A program made the position numbers and the translations under genes. A stretch of DNA of 64,000 nucleotides from Scytolyngbya sp. HA4215-MV1 (GTDB lineage Bacteria; Cyanobacteriota; Cyanobacteriia; Leptolyngbyales; Leptolyngbyaceae). The DNA is taken from contig JAHHIA010000013.1 in NCBI GenBank assembly GCA_019359045.1, forward strand, positions 62,001 to 126,000, in the 5' to 3' direction. The notes beneath the pieces are model-generated. The model did not search any database. It saw only the letters and a list, made by a program, of their open reading frames with translations, and had not been told where the DNA came from. Shown in pieces: positions 18,133-27,034 of this stretch. How positions within the stretch are numbered: the stretch's first letter is position 1; each line of letters begins with the position of its first letter.

Positions 18133-19246
18133 ATGGATGTTTTAGAGATTAAGCGCGAGGTCGAAGTGTTATCTGATCGCCTGGGTAAAACCCAGGACTA
18201 TCTTTGACGTACCTGCATTAACTGCCAGAATTCAAGATTTAGAGCAGGTTGCAGCCCAACCACAATTTTGGGACGACCAGGCAAGCGCTCAGCAGACTCT
18301 ACAAGAACTGAATGACCTAAAGGCTCATCTGGAGCAATTTGAACAGTGGCGATCTCATCTGGAGGATGCGAAGGCAGTATTGGAATTGCTGGAGTTGGAG
18401 GCAGATGAAAGCTTGCTTCAAGAAGCGGAAAACAATCTGACTTTACTGAACCAGGAATTGGGTCAATGGGAGCTGGAACGTTTATTGTCTGGCACCTATG
18501 ACCAAAAAGGTGCAGTTCTCACAATTAACGCTGGAGCAGGTGGCACAGACGCGCAAGACTGGGCTGAAATGCTATTACGGATGTACACTCGCTGGGCAGA
18601 AGCACATCGCTATAAAGTGCACCTAGCAGAACTTTCAGAGGGAGATGAAGCTGGGATCAAATCTGTCACCCTGGAAGTGGATGGCCGTTACGCCTATGGT
18701 TATCTAAAAGCAGAAAAAGGTACTCACCGATTAGTTCGGTTTTCCCCTTTCAACGCGAATGGCAAACGGCAAACGAGTTTTGCTGGGGTGGAAGTGATGC
18801 CTTTGATTGACAATTCGGTGCAGTTAGAGATTCCGGAGAAAGATCTGGAGATAACTACTTCTCGAGCAGGTGGCAAAGGCGGGCAGAACGTCAATAAAGT
18901 GGAAACAGCCGTAAGGATTGTCCATATTCCAACCGGCTTGATGGTGCGTTGTACCCAAGAGCGATCGCAACTCCAAAACAAAGAGAAAGCGCTTGCGATT
19001 TTGAAGGCAAAACTTTTGATCGTTGCTCAAGAGCAGCGGGCTAAGGAAATTGCGGATATTCGGGGCGATATTGTGGAAGCAGCCTGGGGAAATCAGATCC
19101 GTAACTATTTCTTCCATCCCAACCAGATCGTCAAAGATTTGCGAACTGGGGTCGAGACGACTGATATCAACGAAGTCATGAATGGCGGGCTTGATCCATT
19201 CATTCAGGCGTATTTGCGGCAAGAAAATCAATTGGTGGAAGTATAA
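18133..19246 (+). CDS. prfB: Peptide chain release factor 2, with programmed +1 frameshift
   Basis: 370 residues if the ribosome shifts +1. The gene starts at the ATG at 18133, reads 24 codons to an in-frame TGA at 18205-18207, then continues in the +1 frame from GAC at 18206. RF2 hydrolyses peptidyl-tRNA at UAA and UGA. The tripeptide SPF (about residues 204-206) that reads UGA/UAA marks it as RF2 rather than RF1, and the catalytic GGQ is at about 249-251 ([14 protein letters not shown]). Without the shift only a 24-residue peptide would be made. It heads a run of same-direction genes with DUF3285, ybeY and dgkA. Confidence 0.95.
18194..18208 (+). promoter_or_regulatory. prfB +1 recoding site
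   Basis: CTTTGAC (18202-18208) with AGG at 18194-18196 acting as the internal Shine-Dalgarno-like stimulator. This is the conserved RF2 autoregulatory slip site: low RF2 slows UGA decoding and favours slippage of the CUU-reading tRNA to UUU. The AGG is spaced five bases from CTT, one or two more than the AGGGGGTATCTTTGAC arrangement of E. coli. Confidence 0.93.
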
Positions 19247-19469
19247 AAATATTGCAAATATCAAGTTCGCTCAGAGAATTTACAGGGACTTTTTAATTAA
19301 ACTCAGCATCAGTTGCTAGATTAATAAGGGCTTTTGTGTTCATTATCCTTTTGAGGTTTAGGAGTGTGCGATTTCGTAGTTGATGTTGTGAATCGCGATC
19401 AGCAAGCCGTCGTCCTGCTTGGCAACCTTAAAATCGTTATGATTTGGACAGTCATTTCCTAATTTAGCC

Positions 19470-19679
19470 ATGAATCAAATGCCATCGCCTGAGACTTCGG
19501 AAGAAAGGATTTCTGAAGTGATGACACCGAATCCTGTTGCAACTGAACCTCAACCTAGCTACGTCAAATTAGCGATGCGAAATATGGTGCGAAAGCGCGG
19601 TACATCTCTCAAGCATTTTGCTCTGACGACGCTCGGACTGCTGTCGATTTTGGTTGGGCTCGCTTATTTGACTCGTTAA
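19470..19679 (+). CDS. DUF3285 small membrane protein
   Basis: 69 residues. The C-terminal part, SYVKLAMRNMVRKRGTSLKHF followed by a hydrophobic helix LTTLGLLSILVGLAYLTR, is characteristic of a small cyanobacterial family known only as DUF3285. One membrane helix with a strongly basic cytosolic flank. It sits between prfB and ybeY, six bases before the latter, so translational coupling is likely. Function unknown. Confidence 0.85.
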   Translation: MNQMPSPETSEERISEVMTPNPVATEPQPSYVKLAMRNMVRKRGTSLKHFALTTLGLLSILVGLAYLTR

Positions 19680-19685
19680 GCTTCT

Positions 19686-20219
19686 ATGAATAGCCTGAAT
19701 CCTAATACATGCTTACAAGTTGAGATTTGTGTTCAGGATTGTTTTGAGGAGATGGGTCGTTGCTCGATTTCTCCTGAAATCTGGGAAAGCTGGTTTTATC
19801 AATGGCTAGAATTGCATCGTGCTGAGCTACCAGTTGCTTCCGGTTACGAGCTAAGCCTACGCTTGACCGATGATCCCGAAATTCAATCGCTCAATACGCA
19901 GTATCGCCATCAAGATCGTCCTACGGATGTTCTCGCTTTTGCGGCTCTGGAAGTAGATGCTCCAAAGCTTTCTTCTCAGACGAGCTTGTTACCCCTTTAT
20001 TTGGGTGACATTGTTATCTCGGTAGATACTGCCGAAAGGCAGGCGCAGCAACAGGGACATTCCTTACAAACTGAACTTGCCTGGTTGTCGTCTCACGGGT
20101 TGTTGCATCTCTTGGGGTGGGATCATCCGGATGATGAGAGCTTGGTCTGCATGTTAAATCAGCAAGAAACTTTGCTAAAAGCGATTGGACTGACAATAAA
20201 CGGGGAAACTCCCTCTTGA
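19686..20219 (+). CDS. ybeY: Endoribonuclease YbeY (rRNA maturation factor)
   Basis: 177 residues. Metal-dependent RNase that takes part in 16S rRNA 3' end maturation and ribosome quality control. The zinc motif HGxLHLxGxDH is intact (HGLLHLLGWDH) followed by DDE, and the upstream LNTQYRHQDRPTDVLAF block is typical. An N-terminal extension of about 30 residues precedes the core, as in other cyanobacterial members. It is flanked by DUF3285 and dgkA, a neighbourhood common for ybeY, where dgkA often follows. Confidence 0.94.
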   Translation: MNSLNPNTCLQVEICVQDCFEEMGRCSISPEIWESWFYQWLELHRAELPVASGYELSLRLTDDPEIQSLNTQYRHQDRPTDVLAFAALEVDAPKLSSQTSLLPLYLGDIVISVDTAERQAQQQGHSLQTELAWLSSHGLLHLLGWDHPDDESLVCMLNQQETLLKAIGLTINGETPS

Positions 20220-20348
20220 GCCTGTGCGTTACACCCTGTAATATTGTCCACTAACTGCATCCCTCCGAAAAGGAAGCGCTTTTGCCTGAAGTTTAAGTTA
20301 GCCGAATCGTCGCAACTTTGCTTTATCCCTCTCTTTTTTATCAGTGTT

Positions 20349-20840
20349 ATGCCTCCGGATCTCTCTACTCAGACTCCTCCCACTCGGGCAAATAGCAACA
20401 AGGTAATTAAACTTGTCCAGCCAAATCGCGACCTCTCCTGGCAGGTTGCTCCCAGTTTGGTGATTAGCTTTCAATATGCCTGGAATGGACTCAGCTACGC
20501 TTTTCAAACTCAGCGAAATTTTAGAATTCATATTGGGGTCGGTGCTCTCGCACTTGGGTTGGGCTTTTTTTTGGGATTGACTTCGATCGAGATGGCGGTA
20601 ATTGGGTTGACCATTGGAGCAGTGCTGGCTATGGAATTACTCAATACTGCGATTGAGTCAGTGGTTGACTTAACAGTCAAACAGGCATATCACGACTTGG
20701 CAAAAATTGCGAAAGACTGTGCTGCTGGTGCAGTATTGGTTTCATCGATGGCAGCAGTTTTAGTGGCAGGGTCACTGTTATTGCCCAAACTCTGGATATT
20801 GCTACAACCTACGCTTCAGGGATTTACGAATAGAGTGTAG
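20349..20840 (+). CDS. dgkA: Diacylglycerol kinase-type (undecaprenol/DAG kinase) membrane protein
   Basis: 163 residues from the ATG at 20349; the frame extends upstream to a TTG but without family similarity. Small integral-membrane kinase with three helices, phosphorylating diacylglycerol or undecaprenol. Family motifs: [22 protein letters not shown], the catalytic [13 protein letters not shown], and the KDCAAGAVL segment. The N-terminal about 40 residues are a Pro/Thr-rich cytosolic extension. It directly follows ybeY as in many bacteria. Confidence 0.9.
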   Translation: MPPDLSTQTPPTRANSNKVIKLVQPNRDLSWQVAPSLVISFQYAWNGLSYAFQTQRNFRIHIGVGALALGLGFFLGLTSIEMAVIGLTIGAVLAMELLNTAIESVVDLTVKQAYHDLAKIAKDCAAGAVLVSSMAAVLVAGSLLLPKLWILLQPTLQGFTNRV

Positions 20841-20880
20841 GGTAAGAGTGTCGGGTTTGCAGAAGAAGGAGCGAATTCGG

Positions 20881-21486
20881 TTGATTCTTGTTATTGATAA
20901 TTACGACAGCTTTACCTATAACCTGGTTCAGTATTTAGGAGAGTTGGGTTTAGAGTTTCCGGTAGCATCAGAAATTCAAGTTTATCGCAACGATCAAATT
21001 TCTCTGGAACAAATTCAGCAGCTTCATCCAGACGGAATTGTGATTTCTCCGGGACCTGGTCGTCCTGTAGATGCAGGCATTTCTACTGGCCTGATCCGAG
21101 AGTTGGGGGCAAGGCTACCAATTTTAGGCGTTTGTTTAGGACATCAAAGTATTGGGCAGGTTTTTGGGGGAGATGTGGTATCTGCCCCAACTTTAATGCA
21201 TGGCAAAACTTCTCAAGTTCACCATACTGGCTCCGGAGTTTTTCAAGGTCTTGAAAATCCGTTTACCGCAACCCGCTATCATAGTTTGGTGATTGATCGG
21301 CAAACTTGCCCACCAGAGTTAGAGATCACTGCCTGGGTGGAAGATGGCACGATTATGGGAGTGCGGCATCGAGAGTATCCTCATATTGAAGGTGTACAGT
21401 TTCATCCAGAAAGTGTGTTAACTCATTCGGGCAAGCAATTGCTGAGGAACTTCCTGATAGCAATCAACCGTCATAAGCGTTGTTAG
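20881..21486 (+). CDS. Anthranilate/aminodeoxychorismate synthase glutamine amidotransferase component
   Basis: 201 residues from a TTG at 20881 ([22 protein letters not shown], the exact family start), with AAGGAG nine bases upstream; a GTG at 20848 is the alternative. Class I glutamine amidotransferase that feeds ammonia to TrpE or PabB. The nucleophile Cys is in GVCLGHQ, the catalytic His and Glu in FHPES, and the oxyanion motif SPGPGRP is intact. TrpG and PabA cannot be told apart by sequence alone, and no trpE or pabB lies nearby. It starts 40 bases after dgkA. Confidence 0.92.
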   Translation: MILVIDNYDSFTYNLVQYLGELGLEFPVASEIQVYRNDQISLEQIQQLHPDGIVISPGPGRPVDAGISTGLIRELGARLPILGVCLGHQSIGQVFGGDVVSAPTLMHGKTSQVHHTGSGVFQGLENPFTATRYHSLVIDRQTCPPELEITAWVEDGTIMGVRHREYPHIEGVQFHPESVLTHSGKQLLRNFLIAINRHKRC

Positions 21487-21656
21487 CAAACATCTCCTAG
21501 CGTTTGGCGGTGGATAATTTGCTGGCGGTGCTGAGTGAAGAGTAGAAAGTGATGGATAGGTCGATCGCACTGATCCCCTAGCCAAAGGCGAACTGCTACG
21601 GGTGATTTGCAAACAGCAATTTGCTGATAGCTCATGATGTGAGAGTGAGGAGATCG

Positions 21657-22430
21657 ATGAAACGGCGACAGTTAATGCGCTACGCACGGGTGAGTTTACT
21701 GGCAGCAATGGGAATGGGATTTGCTGCCGAATTGCATCCTTCTCAGGCTCAGACTGGGAATTCTTTGACAGTTCGTTGGTTGGGGCACACAGCTTTTCTG
21801 TTTAGCGGCAGTGGACAAAAAATCTTGACCAACCCCTTTCGCAAGATTGGTTGCACCGCTAAATACCGTGCGCCAAAAGTGAATGCCAACCTGGTGATGA
21901 TCAGTAGTCAACTGTTGGATGAGGGGGTTGTGGAAGGACTGCCCGGTGATCCCAAATTACTCTATGCTCCTGGCGTTTATCAGGTGGGTGGATTACAAAT
22001 TCAGGGCATCAGTACAGATCACGATCGCGTCGGCGGACGACGATTTGGTAAGAATGTAGTTTGGAGTTGGACGCAAGCAGGCATTAAGATCTTGCATTTG
22101 GGTGGTTTAGCTGCACCCATTACATTAGAGCAAAAGATTTTGATGGGACGCCCTGATCTGTTACTGCTGCCAGTAGGGGGTGGCTCTAAAGCCTACAGCC
22201 CTCAAGAAGCCAAACAAGCGATTCAAGTATTAAGTCCAAAGTTAATTGTTCCGACGCAGTTTCGTACTCAGGCAGCAGATGCAGCAACTTGCGATATTGT
22301 GGCACTGGATGAATTTTTACAATTGATGGCAGGGACGCCAGTCAACCAATTATCGAATGATTCGTTTTCGTTGAAACCAAGTGACTTGCCAGCTACTCCA
22401 ACCATTCTAGTGCCGAGCTATAAATTTTGA
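21657..22430 (+). CDS. Exported MBL-fold (UlaG-like) protein with altered metal site
   Basis: 257 residues from the ATG at 21657. The N-terminus MKRRQLMRYARVSLLAAMG followed by a cleavage-like AQA resembles a Tat signal, so the protein is probably periplasmic. The body has metallo-beta-lactamase-fold features: VRWLGHTAFLFSG at the start, then PDLLLLPVGGG and SPKLIVPTQF near the end. Where active members have HxHxDH, this one has VMISSQLLDEG, so the zinc ligands appear lost. Function unknown, perhaps non-catalytic. It follows the glutamine amidotransferase gene by 170 bases. Confidence 0.75.
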   Translation: MKRRQLMRYARVSLLAAMGMGFAAELHPSQAQTGNSLTVRWLGHTAFLFSGSGQKILTNPFRKIGCTAKYRAPKVNANLVMISSQLLDEGVVEGLPGDPKLLYAPGVYQVGGLQIQGISTDHDRVGGRRFGKNVVWSWTQAGIKILHLGGLAAPITLEQKILMGRPDLLLLPVGGGSKAYSPQEAKQAIQVLSPKLIVPTQFRTQAADAATCDIVALDEFLQLMAGTPVNQLSNDSFSLKPSDLPATPTILVPSYKF

Positions 22431-22486
22431 TTTCTCAGCAAATTGATGCAACTTTAGCAGATCGCAGCTGGATAGGAAATCAAACG

Positions 22487-22520
22487 GCATCTTGCCCAAG
22501 ATGTGAGCGGGACGCTTACA
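22487..22520. repeat. Dispersed-repeat-like double hairpin
   Basis: Two adjacent small palindromes: ATCTTG-CC-CAAGAT (22489-22502) and TGTGAGCG-GGA-CGCTTACA (22502-22520, one wobble). The combination GGCATCTTGCCCAAGATG plus GAGCGGGACGCTTACA resembles short repeats scattered in filamentous cyanobacterial genomes. It lies 60 bases after the MBL gene. Confidence 0.55.
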
Positions 22521-22619
22521 CAATAGGTTTGAATTGGAAAATTCTTGAATAGAACTCTCTTAAGATCTGGAAATCTAAATTCAGGGCAAGAAATTTATGT
22601 CAAATCACAGTTGAGCCAC

Positions 22620-22754
22620 AATACTTCTCGGTTGGTTCTCATCTAGTTGATGAAGCTATCTAGGTTTTAAGCCTGAGAGTCGGTTGCCTCTAAAGGATGC
22701 AGTCCTGTGGTATTGCTTCGTCCTCTCGTAAAAAACCTGACTCCGAGAAGTATT
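22620..22754. ncRNA. Candidate structured RNA or small inverted-repeat element
   Basis: AATACTTCTCGG (22620-22631) pairs perfectly with CCGAGAAGTATT (22743-22754) across 111 bases. Inside lie further nested pairings: AGGTTTT (22662) with AAAACCT (22732), GAGAG (22675) with CTCTC (22723), and a hairpin AGGA-TGCAG-TCCT (22694-22706). The whole folds as a rod on either strand. It sits between two convergent genes (spacer 22431-22769). It could be a small RNA, a long bidirectional terminator or a MITE; I cannot choose. Confidence 0.45.
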
Positions 22755-22769
22755 CGTTTCTGGATAAGT

Positions 22770-23903
22770 CTAGCTACCCATGCCAGGTAAAAAGCTCGTA
22801 CTTAGGCGTTTAATTGCCTGATTTGCAACGTCGGCATAGCGCAGTTCGCCACACAAGATTTGACCGACACGATAAGTAGCAGAAGGACGTTTTACTGCAA
22901 CTTTATATGCAATTCCAGGAACCCGATAAAACATGCTGGCTAGACGCTGTGCCCATACCATATCTGAACCCCATTCTTCGTTGATGATTTGGGTATAACG
23001 TGGTAATGCTGCCAGATCGCCTGAGAGGGCAAGGTCGATCGCATCTGCTGCTTTACATCCACTGAAGAGTGCTGGGCGCATCCCTTCTCCACTGAGTGGG
23101 TCAACGATGCAGGCAGCTTCTCCTGCCAAAACAGCGTGCTGTGTGTGCAGAGTCTGATCTCCTTCCCAGAGGCACAAAGGATGCCCGTGTTGTTGACTAG
23201 TCTTGAGCTCGATTCCGAACTGAGCGGCATATTCGGCTAAGGTATCCTTCAAATCGTGGGGATCACCTCCTCGAAAAGTACCAATTCCGATCGAATGCCC
23301 ATCTGCTTTTGGAAAATTCCAAATATAGCCATTCTTGACCATACCGAATTCCAGGTGGGCAATCTGTCCGTTTTGCAAGTGAACAGGTGTTTCGGCTTCT
23401 AGCGCACCACCCATCCGAAATTTACGTTCTTTGAATCCCAGCCATTTTGCGATCGGGCCTTTAGCTCCATCAGCAGCGATGAGGTAGCGTCCGGTCAAGG
23501 AACCATTTGTAGTGTTGACCTGCCAGCGATCGCTACTGAATTCTATGCCCGTAACTTCCGTATTATCTTTAAGTACTGCGCCTTGTTTTTCTGCCTGCTG
23601 CACTAGGAAATGATCAAACACATCCCGCCGCACCATCCACATGGGTTCTCGGGTTTTGAGCACTGCATCAACCGGGTCACCCATTTTCCAGGTATAGCGG
23701 ATGGTATTTATTTTGAGGGAAATTGCCGGAGAAAAATCAAAATCAAACCATTCGGCAACTTGAGGGGACAATCCGCCACCACAGGGTTTATACCGAGGCA
23801 ACGGTTCTTTCTCTAGAAGCAGGACAGACCGTCCCCGCTTCGCCAGATGGTAGGCGGCAGCTCCGCCAGCCGGGCCTGCGCCGACAATGATGCAGTCATA
23901 CAT
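22770..23903 (-). CDS. Geranylgeranyl reductase family FAD-dependent oxidoreductase
   Basis: 377 residues from the ATG at 23903; the frame runs further upstream but MYDCIIVGAGPAGGAAAYHL is the family start. FAD-binding GAGPAGG near residue 9, the KPCGGGLSP segment, and the GEAACIVDPLSGEGM FAD-binding end are typical. Members reduce the geranylgeranyl chain of chlorophyll or phytyl diphosphate precursors (ChlP), or archaeal-type lipids; which substrate is used cannot be read here. It would supply phytyl groups to the tocopherol pathway encoded at 30-31.8 kb if it is ChlP-like, but genomes often hold several paralogues and this one is shorter and more divergent than typical ChlP. Confidence 0.85.
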   Translation of the reverse strand: MYDCIIVGAGPAGGAAAYHLAKRGRSVLLLEKEPLPRYKPCGGGLSPQVAEWFDFDFSPAISLKINTIRYTWKMGDPVDAVLKTREPMWMVRRDVFDHFLVQQAEKQGAVLKDNTEVTGIEFSSDRWQVNTTNGSLTGRYLIAADGAKGPIAKWLGFKERKFRMGGALEAETPVHLQNGQIAHLEFGMVKNGYIWNFPKADGHSIGIGTFRGGDPHDLKDTLAEYAAQFGIELKTSQQHGHPLCLWEGDQTLHTQHAVLAGEAACIVDPLSGEGMRPALFSGCKAADAIDLALSGDLAALPRYTQIINEEWGSDMVWAQRLASMFYRVPGIAYKVAVKRPSATYRVGQILCGELRYADVANQAIKRLSTSFLPGMGS

Positions 23904-24336
23904 ATTGTGAAATCTTACTCCTGAGACACCATAATTCCCTGCCCTATTCTTCCCTATCTCATGGGAAGGAGTTATTTCCGAGCAAATCTGCACAAAAGAA
24001 TTTGAGCAACTTCCCCCTTTGTAGAGGGATGACGTAGATAGCGTCAAGAGGGGCTAATTTATTGAGCCTCATGAAAGGAATTATTGGCAAAAGGTGGAGA
24101 CTGTACCCTTGCTGAAGACACTATCCCTGATTCCCGCCTGAATTGTGGTGGCATTGCGCCATAAAGCAGCGCTTTCGATAGAGAAGCAAGTGTATTTTCG
24201 GTACTGCTGCTGCTTTATCTCTTCCTGATTCATTATGAATTCACCAGTTTCACGGAATGCGAAGCTTCCGTGCAGATTCTAGAATGATGCATGAAAGTTT
24301 TATGAAGTTGGTTTATTACATTTTGGTATCTACCTA
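23904..24336. other. Divergent spacer with a hairpin
   Basis: 433 bases without a convincing gene between the reductase gene and a small hypothetical gene. It contains the perfect hairpin CACGGAA-TGCGAAGC-TTCCGTG (24251-24272) and the palindrome ATTCTAGAAT just after it, both 60-85 bases before the downstream start codon, a position suited to control of that gene. Confidence 0.5.
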
Positions 24337-24570
24337 ATGATTGAGGCTGGAACAATGTGGGAAATTTGTGTGCGTTACGGAAACGGAGATGAGCAGGTTT
24401 TGAAGACTTATCGGAGTCGTGAGGTGGCATTAAGGCAAATTGATGCGCTTTATGCTCATGGCTATCCCTTGCATGTTGCCTACATTGTCCGATCGGCAAA
24501 ATCTTTGGAGTGTTCTAAAACGGGTTATAGCTCTGATCAAGGATGGAGTCGCCTAGAGCTTGCCTACTGA
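24337..24570 (+). CDS. Small conserved hypothetical protein (77 aa)
   Basis: 77 residues, or 71 if the ATG at 24355 is used, which gives MWEICVRYGNGDEQVLKTY. The sequence has alternating strands and a helix (YRSREVALRQIDALYAHGYPLHVAYIVR), suggesting a compact alpha/beta fold; two cysteines are present. I do not recognise a named domain. A strong terminator about 80 bases after the stop codon supports an independent transcript, which argues for a real gene. Confidence 0.65.
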   Translation: MIEAGTMWEICVRYGNGDEQVLKTYRSREVALRQIDALYAHGYPLHVAYIVRSAKSLECSKTGYSSDQGWSRLELAY

Positions 24571-24648
24571 GGTGATTACTGATTTCGCAGAAATTGGCAC
24601 TATTTTGTTTAAATATCGCTGTAGTTTTATGTGTCTGCTTGAATTAGG

Positions 24649-24688
24649 AAAATAATGTTGTGAGTCCACAGCTCACAATATTATTTTT
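24649..24688 (+). terminator. Rho-independent terminator after small hypothetical gene
   Basis: Stem AATAATGTTGTGAG (24651-24664) with CTCACAATATTATT (24672-24685), one wobble, loop TCCACAG, running into TTTTT. The A-rich left flank also allows it to work on the other strand. Confidence 0.85.
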
Positions 24689-24763
24689 GATAGATGACTT
24701 GTGCGAGATTTACTACATACGAGATTTTCTCCATTTTTGCTGATTTGGGAAGAGTATCGCAGC

Positions 24764-24811
24764 GCTAGATAATAAATTGCTAGATAATCGATTTTTAGAA
24801 TCTAGCAATTT
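24764..24811 (+). promoter_or_regulatory. Direct plus inverted repeat before folP
   Basis: GCTAGATAAT occurs twice (24764-24773 and 24779-24788), and AAATTGCTAGAT (24774-24785) pairs perfectly with ATCTAGCAATTT (24800-24811). The right arm ends 14 bases before the folP ATG. It could be an operator, or an RNA hairpin acting near the ribosome binding site. Confidence 0.6.
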
Positions 24812-24825
24812 GTGTATTTTCGCTT

Positions 24826-25698
24826 ATGAAAGTAGCTTCTCAGTTGACCTCGTTGCCATTGCTCCCACCATGGAAACTGCGAGAGCAGACATTTGTCTGG
24901 GGGACGCGCACTTTTATGATGGGGATTTTGAATGTTACACCTGATAGTTTTAGTGATGGCGGTCAGTTTCAAACGATCGCAACGGCACTTTGTCAAGCAA
25001 AGCATTTAGTTGACTCTGGGGCAGACATTTTAGATATTGGTGGGCAGTCAACCCGTCCGCAGGCAATGCAAATTCCCTTACAAGAGGAATTAGAGCGGGT
25101 GGTGCCCGTAATCCAAGCTGTGCGACAGGAATTAGATATTCCAATTTCAGTAGATACGACTCGTGCAGTAGTGGCAAAGGCTGCGATCGCTGCTGGGGCA
25201 GATCTGGTGAATGATATTTCAGGGGCAACCTTTGACTCTGAAATGTTGGCGACTGTGGCAGTATTGCAAGTCCCGATCGTGTTAATGCACCTACGGGGCA
25301 CCCCCCAAACCATGCAACAACTCACCGATTATCAGGACTTAATCGGTGAGATTTACCAATTTCTGGAAACCCAAATTGCAGCCGCGATCGCGGCTGGCAT
25401 TCCAAAAACGCAAATCGCGATCGATCCCGGCATTGGGTTTGCCAAAAACTATGAACAAAACCTAGAAATTTTGCGTCGGTTGCCCACCTTGCGAACCTTG
25501 GGTTGTCCCATCTTAGTAGGACCCTCACGCAAAAGCTTTATCGGGCAAGTCTTGAACCAACCTGATCCACAACAACGAGTTTGGGGAACCGCAGCAGCGT
25601 GCTGCGCTGCTATTGCATCTGGGGCAGACATTCTTCGAGTCCACGATTTACCTCAAATGCATGACGTTGGTCGGGTTGCAGATGTGTTCTGGCGCTAA
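24826..25698 (+). CDS. folP: Dihydropteroate synthase
   Basis: 290 residues. Joins p-aminobenzoate to hydroxymethyl-dihydropterin diphosphate to make dihydropteroate, the target step of sulfonamides. Motifs: MGILNVTPDSFSDGG near residue 32, DSGADILDIGGQSTRP, DLVNDISGATFD, VLMHLRGTPQTMQ, and the C-terminal LVGPSRKSFIG with the substrate Lys and GADILRVHD. Length is normal. An unusual repeat precedes the start. Its stop codon overlaps by four bases with the stop of the convergent slipin gene. Confidence 0.96.
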   Translation: MKVASQLTSLPLLPPWKLREQTFVWGTRTFMMGILNVTPDSFSDGGQFQTIATALCQAKHLVDSGADILDIGGQSTRPQAMQIPLQEELERVVPVIQAVRQELDIPISVDTTRAVVAKAAIAAGADLVNDISGATFDSEMLATVAVLQVPIVLMHLRGTPQTMQQLTDYQDLIGEIYQFLETQIAAAIAAGIPKTQIAIDPGIGFAKNYEQNLEILRRLPTLRTLGCPILVGPSRKSFIGQVLNQPDPQQRVWGTAAACCAAIASGADILRVHDLPQMHDVGRVADVFWR

Positions 25699-26546
25699 TT
25701 GGGATTTGCCCCGTTGCCATCACCATGAGGAGAAGGTTCGACATGCAGCAGATCGCTAATTGCCTCAGTTAAATGGCTGGGATTCATAAAGACGACTTTC
25801 GAGTTTTGGCTTTCTCCAATCTTGAAGCTGGCGTCTACATACTTTTGGGCAATCAGATATTGCAGCACATCTTTAGGATTTTGGTGCCCTTGCAAGGCTC
25901 TGGAAATGAGTTCGATCGCTGCCACGGTGCCATTGGCTTCAGCGATCGCGGCTTGTCTTTTACCTTCTGCTTCTTTAATCGCTGCTTGCTTTTTACTCTC
26001 AGCAGCACGTTCTGCCTCTAGAGATTTTCGTAAATCTTCGTCTTTGACCGTAATGTTCTGGATTTCCACCCGTGTTACCTTAACTCCCCAAGTGGCTGTC
26101 GCTTCGTCTAACTGCTGGAGTAGGGCATGGTTAATTTCATTTCGAGAAGCATACGTGTTGGCTAGTTCAATACCACCAATTTCAGAACGAAGGGCAGTCA
26201 AAACTAGGTTTTCTAGTGCTTCGTAAATGTTATCCACAGCGTAGTGAGTTCGCTCTAGCTCCAGGATGCGCCAGAAGGTCACCGCATCTACTTTGAGGGC
26301 AACATTGTCTTTGGTAATGGCTTCCTGCTCTTTCGTATCCAGCACTTGCTCTTTGAGGGTGTCTTCCACGACCACTGAATCGATCAATGGCACAATAAAA
26401 TTCAGTCCGGGACTCAGTTTACGGTTAAACTTGCCCAGGCGTTCGACCAACGCTTCATTCCCCTGATTAATAATTTTTGTCGAGCCAACCGTATAGCCGA
26501 GCGCAACTAATACTAGCGCAGCCAGGGGACCAAGCAATGAGTCCAT
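25695..26546 (-). CDS. SPFH-domain protein (slipin/paraslipin, stomatin-like)
   Basis: 283 residues. One N-terminal membrane helix (LAALVLVALGYTVG) and then a band-7/SPFH domain (QGNEALVERLGKFNRKLSPGLNFIVPLIDSV, KDNVALKVDAVTFWRI), followed by a long charged coiled coil (AERAAESKKQAAIKEAEGKRQAA). Stomatin-like proteins form ring oligomers at membranes and often work with NfeD proteases, but no nfeD gene is adjacent. The C-terminus is a short GN-rich tail. It converges tightly with folP. Confidence 0.9.
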   Translation of the reverse strand: MDSLLGPLAALVLVALGYTVGSTKIINQGNEALVERLGKFNRKLSPGLNFIVPLIDSVVVEDTLKEQVLDTKEQEAITKDNVALKVDAVTFWRILELERTHYAVDNIYEALENLVLTALRSEIGGIELANTYASRNEINHALLQQLDEATATWGVKVTRVEIQNITVKDEDLRKSLEAERAAESKKQAAIKEAEGKRQAAIAEANGTVAAIELISRALQGHQNPKDVLQYLIAQKYVDASFKIGESQNSKVVFMNPSHLTEAISDLLHVEPSPHGDGNGANPN

Positions 26547-27034
26547 AAATGTGCACTCCCAAATAAACAGACGAGCAGATAATCAACAGATAGCATCAGT
26601 TTAGCTGCGCTTCTGAGTTGCGATCCAAAATTATTGAGAATTTGAGCGATTGCAAACCGAAAATTTGAACGATCGAATCTGGACATTCTGAATCGGTTGG
26701 GCTTCGAGTTATATTTCTTAACTCTTGTCTTCTGCCGACTCACGGTAGATTTTATTGGCGATTGTGCGATAGTGGGTAGTTTTGTTCTACTTTGGGGCAA
26801 TACCCCATTTTGTTGAGGTTCTGAACGATCGAATTGCTACTTTTGAGGCAAAAAAGATTCTTTACAATCGAAAACATAAAATTTACATTAGGTGCATTAT
26901 TAATTTGGAAGAAGTTTAGGATGAGTGGTGAGAATCAAAGCTCGCTCAGTGCAGATAGGAGAAATTTTGGAAAGGCGCGATTTTCAGTCACCTTTTAGGT
27001 TTGACCCATTCATTTAATATTTCAGGAAGGTCAA
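26547..27034. other. Divergent spacer
   Basis: 488 bases between the slipin and RodZ-like starts. The only structure I see is a weak hairpin TGGGG-CAATA-CCCCA (26793-26807) followed by TTTTG. The 95-codon minus-strand frame at 26513-26800 has no hydrophobic core, motif or ribosome binding site and overlaps the slipin start. The promoters of both flanking genes must lie here. Confidence 0.55.

Noticed and set aside
26513-26800. 95-codon minus-strand frame upstream of the slipin gene
   Set aside because: Overlaps the slipin start in another frame, is basic and low in pattern, and would occupy the promoter region.
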